Below the pieces are notes generated by a model. The model made no database searches. It saw only the letters and a program-made list of their open reading frames with translations, and was not told the origin of the DNA. This document shows positions 24,963-36,800 of a stretch of 64,000 nucleotides of DNA, piece by piece (position 1 is the first letter of the stretch; each line of letters opens with the position of its first letter). A program made the position numbers and the translations under genes. Source of the DNA: Rhizobiales bacterium NRL2 (GTDB lineage Bacteria; Pseudomonadota; Alphaproteobacteria; Minwuiales; Minwuiaceae); assembly GCA_001664005.1 (NCBI GenBank), contig CP016093.1, forward strand, positions 124,001 through 188,000, written 5' to 3'.

Positions 24963-25848
24963 GCGCCTGAGCGGACCGCCGCCCGGCGCCCTGCGCTCGC
25001 CGGCCGACGCGGCGATCCCGCTGCTGTTCCTCAGCGCCGCGCTGATCTCGCAATATGTCGGCGCGGCCTTCGCCAAGACCCTGTTCCCGCTGGTCGGTGC
25101 GGACGGCGTCACCGTGCTCCGGATCGGCCTCTCGGCGCTGTTCCTGGCCCTGATCTGGCGGCCCTGGCGGGCCCGGCTCGACCGCCGCGCCATCCGCTCG
25201 GTCGCCGCCTATGGCGTGATGCTGGGCGCGATGAACTTCTCCATCTACCGCGCCATGGAGCTGATCCCGATCGGCATCGCCGTCGCCATCGAGGTGACGG
25301 GACCGCTGGTCGTGGCGCTCGCCGGCTGCCGGCGCCTCGTCGACCTGCTCTGGGTCGCGCTGGCGGTCACCGGCCTCGCGATCCTGCTGCCGATCGAGAC
25401 CGGGCCGGGCGCGCTCGACCCTGTCGGCATCGCCTGGGCGGGCGCCGCCGCCGGCTGCTGGGCGCTCTACATCGTCTTCGGCAAGCGCGCCTCGGTGCTG
25501 CCGGCCGGGCAGGCGGTGACCTGGGGCATGCTCGCCGCCGCGCTGTTCGTCGCGCCCATCGGCGCAGTCAATTCCGGCGCCGTCCTGCTGGATGCGGAGA
25601 TCCTGGCGATCGGCGCGGCGGTGGCCGTACTCTCCAGCGTCGTGCCCTACCTGCTGGAGATGCTGACGCTCCGGCGCGTGTCGGGCAGCGTCTTCGGGCT
25701 GGTGATCAGCGGCGCGCCGGCTGTCGCCGCCCTGGTCGGCTTCGTCCTGCTGGACGAGCGGCTGGACTGGACGCAATGGACCGCCATCGGCTGCATCGTC
25801 TCAGCCTCGGCCGGCAGCACCTTCGGGGGACGGAAAGAAGCCCCCTGA
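24952..25848 (+). CDS. EamA/RhtA-type drug/metabolite exporter
   Basis: A 298-residue ten-helix transporter of the DMT superfamily, RhtA branch. Two EamA repeats are visible, with FSIYRAMELIPIGIAVAIEVTGPL in the first and VVPYLLEMLTLRRVSGSVFGLV in the second (both given as regions), ending LLDERLDWTQWTAIG. RhtA exports threonine and homoserine; the substrate here is unknown. It is translationally coupled to the TetR regulator. Confidence 0.86.
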   Translation: MEGERLSGPPPGALRSPADAAIPLLFLSAALISQYVGAAFAKTLFPLVGADGVTVLRIGLSALFLALIWRPWRARLDRRAIRSVAAYGVMLGAMNFSIYRAMELIPIGIAVAIEVTGPLVVALAGCRRLVDLLWVALAVTGLAILLPIETGPGALDPVGIAWAGAAAGCWALYIVFGKRASVLPAGQAVTWGMLAAALFVAPIGAVNSGAVLLDAEILAIGAAVAVLSSVVPYLLEMLTLRRVSGSVFGLVISGAPAVAALVGFVLLDERLDWTQWTAIGCIVSASAGSTFGGRKEAP

Positions 25849-25937
25849 CCCCTTGCCCCCGCTGCAGGAACGCTCACATTCCCGCAATGTGCGCCGTGTC
25901 AGTCTCCGCCGTCACCCGAGCCCCGAGGACAGCCCCC

Positions 25938-27017
25938 ATGGACATCGCCCGTCATTTCGCCACGGACTACGCCGATGCGCGCGCGAAATTCCGCGCCGCC
26001 GCGGAGGCCGCCGGCGCCCGGCTGGAGCGCCACGTCAACCCCGCGGCCAGCCCCGCCGGCGTCGAACTGACGACCGACGTGGCGGTGCTGGGCGATCCGG
26101 CGGCGGAGAAGATGCTGCTGACCTTCTCGGGCACGCATGGGGCGGAAGGCTTCTGCGGCTCGGGGGTGCAGACCGCCTGGCTGGCCGAGGGCCTCTGGCG
26201 GGAGGTTCCGGCTGACACGGCGCAGGTCCACGTCCACGCCATCAACCCTTACGGCTTCGCCGCGCTGTCGCGGACGACCGAGGACAATATCGACCTCAAC
26301 CGCAATTTCGTCGATCACGCCGAGCCGCCGGCCAACCCGCGCTACCGCGAGGTGCGGCCGATCCTCTGTCCCGAGAACTGGGACGAGAGCACGCTGGACC
26401 GCATCAGGGCGGGCGTCGACGACTATGTCGCGCGCGAGGGCTTCTGGACGTTCCGGGAGGCGGCGACCGCAGGCCAGTACGAGGATCCGCAGGGCATCTT
26501 CTATGGCGGCCGGGGGCCGAGCTGGTCCCGGCGCACGGTGGAGGCGATCGTGCGGGGCCGCTGCGCCGGACTGAAGCACCTCGCCGTCATCGACTATCAT
26601 ACCGGCCTCGGCCCGCGCGGCTTCGGCGAGCGCATCGTCGACCACCATCCCGGCACGCCCGGCTATGACCGCGCCATGGCCTGGTACGAGGGCGACGCCG
26701 CCTCGCCCCATCTCGGCACCTCGGCCTCGGCGAAGCTGACGGGGCAGATGCTGGACGCCGTCGAGGACATGCTGCCGGCTGCGGACGTCACCGCCATCGC
26801 GCTGGAGTACGGCACCCAGCCCGAGGACAAGGTGATCGGCGCGCTGGTCTCCGACAACTGGCTGCGCCATCACGGCGACCCCGGCACCGCCCGCGGCCGT
26901 GAGATCAAGCGCGCCGTGCGCGATGCCTTCTACCAGGACGCCGGCGACTGGAAGCGGATGATCTGGGAGCGCGCGCTGGCGACCCAGCGTCTCGCCTTGA
27001 AAGGCCTCGCGGCCTGA
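25938..27017 (+). CDS. DUF2817 family metallocarboxypeptidase-like protein
   Basis: A 359-residue protein matching DUF2817, an M14-like zinc peptidase fold. Visible are SGTHGAEGFCGS (zinc His and Glu), HVHAINPYGFAALSRT, NIDLNRNFVDH (typical M14 NR motif) and VIDYHTGLGPRG (third zinc ligand). It is probably cytoplasmic, as no signal peptide is seen. Start ATG 25938. The substrate is unknown. Confidence 0.85.
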   Translation: MDIARHFATDYADARAKFRAAAEAAGARLERHVNPAASPAGVELTTDVAVLGDPAAEKMLLTFSGTHGAEGFCGSGVQTAWLAEGLWREVPADTAQVHVHAINPYGFAALSRTTEDNIDLNRNFVDHAEPPANPRYREVRPILCPENWDESTLDRIRAGVDDYVAREGFWTFREAATAGQYEDPQGIFYGGRGPSWSRRTVEAIVRGRCAGLKHLAVIDYHTGLGPRGFGERIVDHHPGTPGYDRAMAWYEGDAASPHLGTSASAKLTGQMLDAVEDMLPAADVTAIALEYGTQPEDKVIGALVSDNWLRHHGDPGTARGREIKRAVRDAFYQDAGDWKRMIWERALATQRLALKGLAA

Positions 27018-27066
27018 CCCATTCTCAACGCCGGCGCTACGCCGCCGCAGATGGAGGGGACCGGAT

Positions 27067-27810
27067 ATGGCCGAGATCATGGGACTGCTGTCCGACCCGA
27101 GCGCGTGGGCGTCGCTCGCGACCCTGACCGCGCTCGAGGTGGTGCTCGGCATCGACAATCTCGTCTTCCTGTCCATCGTCACCGCCAGGCTGAAGCCGGA
27201 GCAGCAGCCGCTGGCGCAGCGCATCGGCCTGGGTCTCGCCCTCGGCATGCGCATCGCGCTGCTGTTCGCCATCGTCTGGATCGCGCGGCTGACGACGCCG
27301 ATCTTCGAGGTCTTCGACCATGTTGTGAGCTGGCGCGACCTGATCATGCTGGGCGGCGGGCTGTTCCTGCTGGTCAAGGGCACGATGGAGATCCATCACT
27401 CGGTCGAGGGCGAGGAGACGACCTCCCGGCCCGGCAGCACCGGCTTCGCCATGGCCATCGTGCAGATCGTGGCGCTGGACGCCGTGTTCTCGCTGGATTC
27501 GGTGATCACCGCCGTCGGCATGACCGACCAGTTGCCGATCATGATCGCGGCCGTCTCCATCGCCATCGCGGTGATGATGTTCGCGGCGACGCCGGTCGCC
27601 GACTTCATCAAGCGCCATCCGACGACCAAGATGCTGGCGCTGAGTTTCCTGCTGCTGGTGGGCATGGCGCTGATCGCCGACGGGCTGCATTTCCACATCC
27701 CGCGGGGCTATCTCTACTTCGCCATCGCCTTCTCGATCCTGGTGGAAGTGCTGAACCTGCTGGCCAGGCGCAAGCGCGGCGGAGCGGAGACCCCGATACG
27801 CGGCGGCTGA
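27067..27810 (+). CDS. TerC family membrane protein
   Basis: A 247-residue membrane protein with about seven helices. TerC signatures are the acidic residues inside membrane segments: ALEVVLGIDNLVFLSI and VALDAVFSLDSVITAVGM. Family members export manganese or help metalate exported proteins. A single gene; I see no manganese riboswitch in the 50 bp upstream. Confidence 0.9.
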   Translation: MAEIMGLLSDPSAWASLATLTALEVVLGIDNLVFLSIVTARLKPEQQPLAQRIGLGLALGMRIALLFAIVWIARLTTPIFEVFDHVVSWRDLIMLGGGLFLLVKGTMEIHHSVEGEETTSRPGSTGFAMAIVQIVALDAVFSLDSVITAVGMTDQLPIMIAAVSIAIAVMMFAATPVADFIKRHPTTKMLALSFLLLVGMALIADGLHFHIPRGYLYFAIAFSILVEVLNLLARRKRGGAETPIRGG

Positions 27811-27820
27811 GGACGGCGCT

Positions 27821-28192
27821 CTACGCGCCCAGGGCCTCGGCCACGGCCTCGACCAGTTCCTCGTCGTCGAAGGGCTTGTAGAGCACGCGGATCGCGCCAT
27901 AGAGATCGGCGACGGCGGTGACGTTCTCCAGCGTGGCGTCCGGGCCGCCGCCGGAAATGACGATCACCGGCATTTCGGGCCAGTTCTCCGTCACCGCCTT
28001 CATGACGTCCAGTCCGCCCTTCTTCGGCATCCAGATGTCGAGCACGAGAACGTCGAAGGCGCTTTCGCCGAGACGCGCCAGCGCGGCCTCGCCATCCGCC
28101 GTCAACACGGCCTCGTGCCCGGCCTGGCGGAGCACCAGGTCCAGCGCCTCGCGCATTTCCGGCACGTCCTCGGCGACAAGTATCCTGGCCAA
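27821..28192 (-). CDS. Single-domain response regulator
   Basis: A 123-residue stand-alone receiver domain. The acidic pair is in RILVAEDVPEMREAL, the phospho-aspartate in VLVLDIWMPKKGG, the threonine/serine in VIVISGGGPD and the lysine in RVLYKPFDDEEL. With no output domain it should act by protein interaction or phosphotransfer. It lies 22 bp after the sensor kinase gene on the same strand and is its likely partner. Confidence 0.9.
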   Translation of the reverse strand: MARILVAEDVPEMREALDLVLRQAGHEAVLTADGEAALARLGESAFDVLVLDIWMPKKGGLDVMKAVTENWPEMPVIVISGGGPDATLENVTAVADLYGAIRVLYKPFDDEELVEAVAEALGA

Positions 28193-28214
28193 GTCCCCTT
28201 ATCCCCCTCGCCCG

Positions 28215-30102
<1,888 letters not shown>

Positions 30103-30131
<29 letters not shown>

Positions 30132-30573
30132 TCTGGCTCTCACCCTCCCTCAGGGCCGTGGACAGCCGCGTCAGCGCACGCCCCAGACCCCCCGCATCCG
30201 TCTCCGGCAACCCCTCGATGGCCCGCGCCAGGCGGTGGATCGGATCCTGTTGCAGCATATGCCGCCCCGCTGCGGTCAGCGAGATGATCGAGGCGCGGCC
30301 GTCCGCCGGGTCCTTCACCGCGTCGACCAGTCCGTGGCGGCGGAGCGCGCCGACGGTGCGTGACGCCGGCCCCAGCGTGACCCCCAGATAGCGCGCCAGC
30401 CCGGCGACCGACCGGGCCGAGCGGTTGGCGCGGGCGAAGAACCGCAGCGCCGACCACTGCACGGGATGCAGGCCCCCGGCGCCGCGCTGGTCATAGACAT
30501 GCCGCGCGGTCTGCTCCAGCAGGTTCGCCAGTGCGATGGCGGGTCGGCCCGGCGGATCGGCGTTTGTGTTCAT
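30103..30573 (-). CDS. MarR family transcriptional regulator
   Basis: A 156-residue MarR-type winged-helix regulator. LHPVQWSALRFFARA, SVAGLARYLGVTLGPASRTVGALRRHGLV (given as a region) and DPADGRASIISLTAAG are the recognition helix and wing. Start ATG 30573. It is first in a minus-strand operon with the PAS kinase and receiver, an uncommon pairing of a one-component regulator with a two-component system. Two copies of a dyad in the divergent interval upstream are its likely operators. Confidence 0.88.
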
Positions 30574-30596
30574 CGTCACGATCCTAGCCGCTATTG

Positions 30597-30657
30597 TTGC
30601 TAGTAGCAATTTGTTCATTGACGTGCAGGATGCCGAATTTTAAGTTGCTACTAGCAA
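30597..30657. promoter_or_regulatory. Two copies of a 13-bp dyad (TTGCTA-N-TAGCAA), putative MarR operators
   Basis: TTGCTAGTAGCAA at 30597-30609 and TTGCTACTAGCAA at 30645-30657 are perfect dyads around one central base, 48 bp apart centre to centre. The second extends by one more matched pair. They sit between the divergent marR and PAS_5 genes, 24 bp and 29 bp from the respective starts, an arrangement suited to repressing both promoters. Confidence 0.72.
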
Positions 30658-30685
30658 CAAACTGCATCCCCGACAGGGCGGTTCC

Positions 30686-31282
30686 ATGATGACGAAGCGA
30701 CTTGCGAACGAGCATGAAGATGAGCCCGAAGGACTGCTGCGGCTGGGCGGGCCGGTCTGCGTGGCCGAATTGAAGGAAACGATGGAGTCGGCCGGCGGAG
30801 ACCCGGTGTCGGCCGGCAGCATTGCCGATCTGGCGGCCTTCTGGCTCGACCTGAGACGCCGCAGCCCACAGCCCGGGCGGACCGACTTCGGGCCGGAAGA
30901 CCTGAAATTCGTCCTGCCGGACCTGTTCATGGTCGACATCGGCTGCGACGGGGGCCTGCGCTACCGTCTGGTGGGCACCCGGCTGGCCAGCCGCTTCGGC
31001 CGCGACCCCACCGGCCGGCGCATCGAATGCGGCGGCGGGGCCTGGGGCCGGGAAGCGATCGCCACCGTGCTCCGTCGGATCGTCGAGACGCGCGAGCCGC
31101 ACGCCGTCTTCACCGAGGCGAGCGGCGACTGGAGCGCCTATCGCCTGTTCCAGGCCGTGGCGATGCCGCTCCATGCCCCCGACGGCCGCGTCGCCATCGT
31201 CCTCGGCGCCGCGCAGTTCCTCGCCGGCCTGCCCGGCGCGACGGCGCGCACCAGCCGGCTGGACATGAGGCCCATCCGCTAG
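30686..31282 (+). CDS. PAS_5 domain protein
   Basis: A 198-residue single-domain protein of the PAS_5 type common in Alphaproteobacteria. Recognisable parts are IADLAAFWLDLRRRSPQPGRTDFGPEDLKFVLPDLFMVDI (residues about 46-85, given as a region), RYRLVGTRLASRFGRDPTGR and FQAVAMPLHAPDGRVAIVLGA. The function of such proteins is unknown. It is divergent from marR and shares the twin dyads, so it may belong to the same regulon. Confidence 0.8.
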   Translation: MMTKRLANEHEDEPEGLLRLGGPVCVAELKETMESAGGDPVSAGSIADLAAFWLDLRRRSPQPGRTDFGPEDLKFVLPDLFMVDIGCDGGLRYRLVGTRLASRFGRDPTGRRIECGGGAWGREAIATVLRRIVETREPHAVFTEASGDWSAYRLFQAVAMPLHAPDGRVAIVLGAAQFLAGLPGATARTSRLDMRPIR

Positions 31283-31359
31283 ACCTTTCCGGCCCGGGCC
31301 TTCAATCCGCGCCGCCGATACTCTAGGCTTGCCGGGACATCACGCGCCGGAGTGCAGTC

Positions 31360-31827
31360 ATGAGCGCAAAGACCATGCTGATCGTCGCCCACGTGCCATC
31401 GCCGAACACGCAGCGGCTGGCGGACGCGGTCGCCGACGGCGCGCGGGACGACGCCATCGAGGGCGTGGACGTCCGCTTGCTCACCCCCTTCGAGGCCGGA
31501 CCCGACGACGTCATGGCCGCCGACGGCATCGTGCTCGGCACCACCGAGAATCTCGGCTATATGAGCGGCGCGCTGAAGGACTTCTTCGACCGCACCTACT
31601 ACGCCGTGCTGGAGGAGAAGCAGGGTCTGCCCTATGCCCTCTATGTCCGCGCCGGCCATGACGGCACCGGCACCTGCCGCGCGGTCGAGACCATCACCAC
31701 CGGCCTGCGCTGGAATGCGGTGCGCGAGCCGCTGGTCTGCCGGGGCGACTGGCAGGACGACTTCCTGGACCAGTGCCGGGAACTGGGAACGCTGATGGCC
31801 GCGGGACTGGAGGCCGGTGTATTCTGA
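31360..31827 (+). CDS. Flavodoxin/NAD(P)H-dependent FMN reductase-like protein
   Basis: A 155-residue flavodoxin-fold protein. TMLIVAHVPSPNTQRLADAV is the phosphate-binding loop, GIVLGTTENLGYMSGALKDFFDRTY the FMN-ring loop (given as a region), and LYVRAGHDGTGTCRAVETI the third loop. It binds FMN and probably reduces it or a quinone. It is followed by tamA 172 bp later. Confidence 0.82.
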   Translation: MSAKTMLIVAHVPSPNTQRLADAVADGARDDAIEGVDVRLLTPFEAGPDDVMAADGIVLGTTENLGYMSGALKDFFDRTYYAVLEEKQGLPYALYVRAGHDGTGTCRAVETITTGLRWNAVREPLVCRGDWQDDFLDQCRELGTLMAAGLEAGVF

Positions 31828-31999
31828 CCGGGCGCCAGCGCGCGTGGCATTGTGTCCCTTGCGGCCGGGCGGCGCGGCCATGACATGACCGGAATTGCCA
31901 CCGTGGGTAATCCGGGTCACATCAGTCGCGTAAGAAGAGCAAGATTGTCCAGGACGGTACCAGATAAGCATCTCGTCACATCGACTGCCCCTCCTCAGG

Positions 32000-33829
32000 T
32001 TGACAGCCGCTGCGCTCTGCGCGCTCGCGCTCGCTGGCTGCGGCACCCTGCTGGACGGGGAGGGGGCCGGGGATGACAGGGATTCCGCGCTCTCGGGGCC
32101 GCTGCCCGTGAGCTATACCGCGACCATCGATGGCCTGGACGAGCAGCCCGACGTCCGCGAAGTCATCCGCGCCTCGCTCGACACCTTCCGCTATCAGCAG
32201 CGCGGCGCGCCGAGCATTGCCGGACTGAAACGGCGCGCCGAGAACGACCGCGCGACCCTGATGCAGGTGATGTCGGCCGAAGCCCACTACGACGCCACGG
32301 TGGAAATCCGCGTGGAGGAGACGCCCGGCGACCCGGACGCGGACGCGCGCGCCATCTTCGACGTCGCCCCGGGGACCGCCTACACCATCGCAGCCTTCCA
32401 GCCGGCTTTCGAGCCGCATCCCGAAGAACTGCCCACGGACGCGGAGATCAAGCGTGCGGCCGACCTGGGCGAGGGCGCCGAGGCCCATGGCGAGGACATC
32501 GTCGCGGCCGAGACTCGCGTCGTGCGCTTTCTCAGCCGCAATGGCTTCCCCTATGCGCGCTTCATCGACCGCCGCGCCGTCGCCAACACCGAGAACCACA
32601 CGCTGACGGTGACGGCCAGGTTCGATCCGGGTCCGTACACGACCTTCGGGCCGTTGGTGATCGAGGGCGACACCAAGCTGGCCCGCGACTACATCATGGA
32701 CCGCATCCCCTGGCAGGAGGGCGAGCCCTACGACCGCCAGAAGGTGGAGAAGTTCCAGGAAGCGATGCGCGCGACCGGCCTGTTCGACGCCGTCTCGGTG
32801 CAGCCGCCGCAGACCCCCGATCCCGAACAGGTGGCGCGACCGATCACGCTGAAGGTCGCGGACGCCAAGCTGCGCTCCATCTCCGGCGGCTTGCGCTACG
32901 ACACCGATCTCGGGCCCGGCGCGCGGATCGCCTGGCGGCATCGCAACCTGTTCGGCGGCGCCGAGGACTTCCGCGCCGAGCTCGATGCCTCGCTGAAGGA
33001 ACAGAAGCTGACCTTCGGGATGACCCAGCCGCACACGCCGACCGAGCGCTGGACCCTGAAGGAGAGCTTCACCCTGCGGCGGCTGGACGACGACGCCTTC
33101 TCCGAGGAATCCGCCACCGCGCGCATCGGGGTCGAGACCGGCGTGGGCGAGCACTGGCGCGTCGGCACCTCCGTCGAGGCCAGCGCGGCCAAGGTGGAAT
33201 CGGACATCGAGAACGATACGGCCTACCTGCTCGGCTTCCCCACCTTCGCCAATCTCGACCGCGCCAATGACCAGCTCAACGCCACCGAAGGCTTCCGCCT
33301 GTTCCTGGCGGCAGCGCCCTATGCCGGCCTCAACAACGGCGATCCCGCCTATTTCGGCCGCATCTCGCTGGGCGGCGCGTTCTATCAGCCGCTGATCGGG
33401 GAGAACAGCCTGGTGCTGGCCCTGCGCGCCCGCGTCGCGACCATTCTCTCGCAGGCGCTCGACGACGTGCCGGTCAACGAACGCTTCTTCGCCGGCGGCG
33501 GCGCGTCCGTACGCGGCTACGAGTTCCAGTCGATCTCACCGACCAATGACGCCGGCGAACTGACCGGCGGGCGGTTCCTGTCGGAGAATGCCATCGAGCT
33601 CCGTGCCCGCTTCATGGAGGACCTGGGCGTGGTGGCCTTCGTCGACACCGGCTATGTCGCTGCCGAGCCCTTCCCCGACGCCACCGAGACGCTGCATGTC
33701 GGCGTCGGCGGCGGCGTGCGCTATTACAGCCCCGTGGGGCCCATCCGCTTCGATCTCGCCTTCCCGCTGCACCGCCGCGACGAGGACAACTTCTTCGAAT
33801 TCTACATCAGTCTCGGCCAGGCATTCTGA
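32000..33829 (+). CDS. tamA: Autotransporter assembly protein TamA (Omp85 family)
   Basis: A 609-residue outer-membrane Omp85 protein. POTRA domains occupy the N-terminal half (GPLVIEGDTKLARDYIMDRIPWQEGEPYDRQKVEKFQEAM is POTRA 3, given as a region). The C-terminal bacterial surface antigen barrel has GGGASVRGYEFQS (the conserved VRGY/F motif) and ends in phenylalanine (FYISLGQAF). The only standard start in the frame is TTG 32000; upstream to the stop at 31931 there is no ATG, GTG or TTG. The resulting signal sequence LCALALAGC contains a lipobox, unusual for TamA. It is coupled to tamB by a TGATG overlap. Confidence 0.88.
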   Translation: MTAAALCALALAGCGTLLDGEGAGDDRDSALSGPLPVSYTATIDGLDEQPDVREVIRASLDTFRYQQRGAPSIAGLKRRAENDRATLMQVMSAEAHYDATVEIRVEETPGDPDADARAIFDVAPGTAYTIAAFQPAFEPHPEELPTDAEIKRAADLGEGAEAHGEDIVAAETRVVRFLSRNGFPYARFIDRRAVANTENHTLTVTARFDPGPYTTFGPLVIEGDTKLARDYIMDRIPWQEGEPYDRQKVEKFQEAMRATGLFDAVSVQPPQTPDPEQVARPITLKVADAKLRSISGGLRYDTDLGPGARIAWRHRNLFGGAEDFRAELDASLKEQKLTFGMTQPHTPTERWTLKESFTLRRLDDDAFSEESATARIGVETGVGEHWRVGTSVEASAAKVESDIENDTAYLLGFPTFANLDRANDQLNATEGFRLFLAAAPYAGLNNGDPAYFGRISLGGAFYQPLIGENSLVLALRARVATILSQALDDVPVNERFFAGGGASVRGYEFQSISPTNDAGELTGGRFLSENAIELRARFMEDLGVVAFVDTGYVAAEPFPDATETLHVGVGGGVRYYSPVGPIRFDLAFPLHRRDEDNFFEFYISLGQAF

Positions 33830-36800
33830 TGCGGCGCGCTCTCCGGATCTTCGGGTGGCTCGCGGCCATCCTGCTCACACCTGTGGTCCTGCTGGCGGGC
33901 GGTATCGCCTGGTTCGTCTATGGCGCCGGCGAGGACACCTGGACCTGGGCGCTGGAGCAGGCGACCGGGTTCGCCAGCGGCCCCGGCCTGACCATCGAGA
34001 CCGGACGCTTCCGGCGCGGCGACGACGGCGTACTGCACCTCGACAGTCTCGCCCTTGCGGACGCGGACGGACGCTGGCTGGAGGTGGAAGACGTCGCCCT
34101 GGATCTCAGCGCCGCCGACCTGCTGGACGGCGCCCTGACCATCGACCGCCTGGCGGCCGAGCGGGTCGAGGTGCTGCGCCTGCCTGCCGACGAGACGCCG
34201 GTGGAGGAGACCGCGAGCGACGGCCGGCTGCTGCCGGAGAACTTCCAGTGGCCGCGCGCGCCGCTGCCCGTCACCCTGAAGGAACTGGCGGTCGAGGAGG
34301 TCATCCTGCCCGAAGGCGTGGCGCCCGTGCAGTCGCGCTACCGCGTCACCGGCGCCCTCGCCGACGCCGGGGCGGTCCAGCGTCTGGACCTGGACATCCG
34401 GCCTCTGGACCTGGGCGAAAGCTTCGTGCGCGCCGATATCACCGCGGACTTCGCCGCCGAGCGGATGGACGTGGACATCGCCGCCGACATGCCCGCGATC
34501 CGGCCGCTGGCCGACGCGCTGGGCGTCGCGCCGGAGGACAGGGTGCGGCTGTCCATGACGGGCGGCGGGCCCTTCGGCGAGGCGGAAATCGATGTCGATC
34601 TGACCGTGCAGAACGCCCTCGACCTGGTCGGCCGGCTCGATCTCGCGCTGGCCGCCGACGGCGGCTATGCCGCCAGCCTCGACGCGACGGCGAACCTGAT
34701 CGGCGGCGCGCTTTCCGCCCCGAAGCAGGCCCTTGGCGACGTGGTGCATGTCGATGTCGCGGTCTCGGGGCCGTCGACCGACCAGGTGACCATCGACCGC
34801 CTGAAGCTCGACAGCCCCGCCGTGACCCTGACCGCCGAAGGCAATTATGACGGAGCGGCCAATACCGTCCGCCTCGCCGCCAATGCCGATATCCGCGCCG
34901 ACGACGCGCTGGCGCCCTGGCTGACGGGCGCGCGTTTCGAGACCGCGGCGCTGCAGGTCGATCTGGACGGCGCGCTGGACGAAACGCTGACGGCGAAGAT
35001 GCGCGCGGATATCGCCGCGCCCCGGTTCCAGGACTACGCCGCGGACCGGATCGTCGCCGAGATCGACGCGACCAGCGATCTCGAGACGGCGCGCGGCCAC
35101 GCCGTGCTGACCATCGACGAGCCTCAGACCGGCAACCCGCAATATGCCAGCCTGGCCGGGGCCGATCCGACCCTGGCCTTCGATTTCGTCGCCGGCCCCG
35201 AAGCGCTGGAGATCAGCGGCCTCGACGTCCGGACGGCGGCGGGTACGGCGAACGGCCACTTCACCGTCGACCTCGAGCAGCGGGAAATGGACGGCGAGTT
35301 GCACGTCGAGGCCGAGGATCTCGCCCGCGCACCGCAGCTGGCGCAGCTGCTCACCGGCGGCCGGGGCAATCTCGACCTGACCATCGAGGGGCTGGGCGAA
35401 AACCGCGGCACGGTCGACGCCAGTCTTCATCTCGAGGAGCTGCAATGGCGCGATCCGCAGTTTGCAGACGTCGCCGGATCGACCGTCGATCTGAACGTCG
35501 AGGCCGAGCCCATGGGCGAGGCCATGGTCGCCCGGATTTCCGGCAACACCGCGAAGGGCGCCGAAATCGCCGCCAACGCCACGCTGGAGGGCGAAACCAT
35601 CGATGGCGACTATTCGCTGAGCCTGCCCGAACTGCCGCCGGGGCTGGCGCCGCCATCCATCGAGGGGTTGCGCGACCTGGCCGTCAGCGGCGAGATCGGC
35701 GGCACGCTGAACGATCCGAGGGTGACGGGGACAGCCCGCGCGGCGGACCTCAGGGTCAGCGGGCGGGAGATCGCCCAGCCACGCCTCCGGTTCTCGGCCT
35801 TCGACCTCGCCGGCTCGCCCGACTTCGACGCCGAACTGAGCTTCCGCAGCGGCGGCCAGACCGGATCGCTGGACGTCGCCGGCGGTTTCGACCCGGCGGC
35901 CAATCGCCTGTCCCTGGACCGCTACCGCGCCCGGCTGGGCTCGGCGCGGCTGGAGGGCCGGGGTAACCTGGACCTCGCCACCACCGGCTTCGACGGCCAG
36001 GCGACCCTGAAGGTGGACGACCTCTCCGACCTGTCGGAGCTGGCCGGCATGCCGCTCGCCGGCGATGCAGACGGCACCGTGACGCTGAAACCCGAGGGCG
36101 AGCGGCTGGATGCGAAGATCGATCTGACCGCGCGCAATGTCCGCGCCGGCGACATGGCCGCCGTCGGGCGGCTGGACGTCGACCTGGACGTTACCGACCT
36201 GACCGGAGAGCTGCCGACCGCCGCCGGCCGCGTCCAGGCCACGGACATCGACGCCGGCGGCGCGCGCATCGCCCGCGCCGCAGCCGACCTGCAGACCCGC
36301 GGCGAGACCGTGCTGGCCGACGTGACCGTGGAGCGCATCGAGGCCGGCGGCGCACAGATCGAGGCGGCCGTGGCCGAAATCACGCTCGATCCCTCGGGCG
36401 AGGGCGCGCCCCGGATCGGCGGCGACGTGCTGGTCACAGCCATCACCTCCGGCGAGAACCGCATCACCCAGGTCACCGCCGATCTGGGCGGCACGATCGA
36501 ACGTCCCGTCGCGCGGCTCACCGCCAATCTGGCAGCGCCCGTCGAGGTGTCGCTGCGCACCGAGATCGCCGCCGACCTCACCGACCCGGAGACCCTCGGT
36601 CTGCGCGTCGCCGACCTGGTGCTGGAGACGCCGCAGGGCGACATCACTTCCCGCAGCCCCTTCATCGTCGCCCTGCGCGGCGACCTGATCGCCGTCCGCG
36701 GCCTCGACCTCGCCGCCAGCGCCGGCGGCGCGGTGACCGGCGACGCCACCTATGGCCCGAGCCAGATCCTGGCGCAGCTGGAGATCGCCGACCTCGCCCT

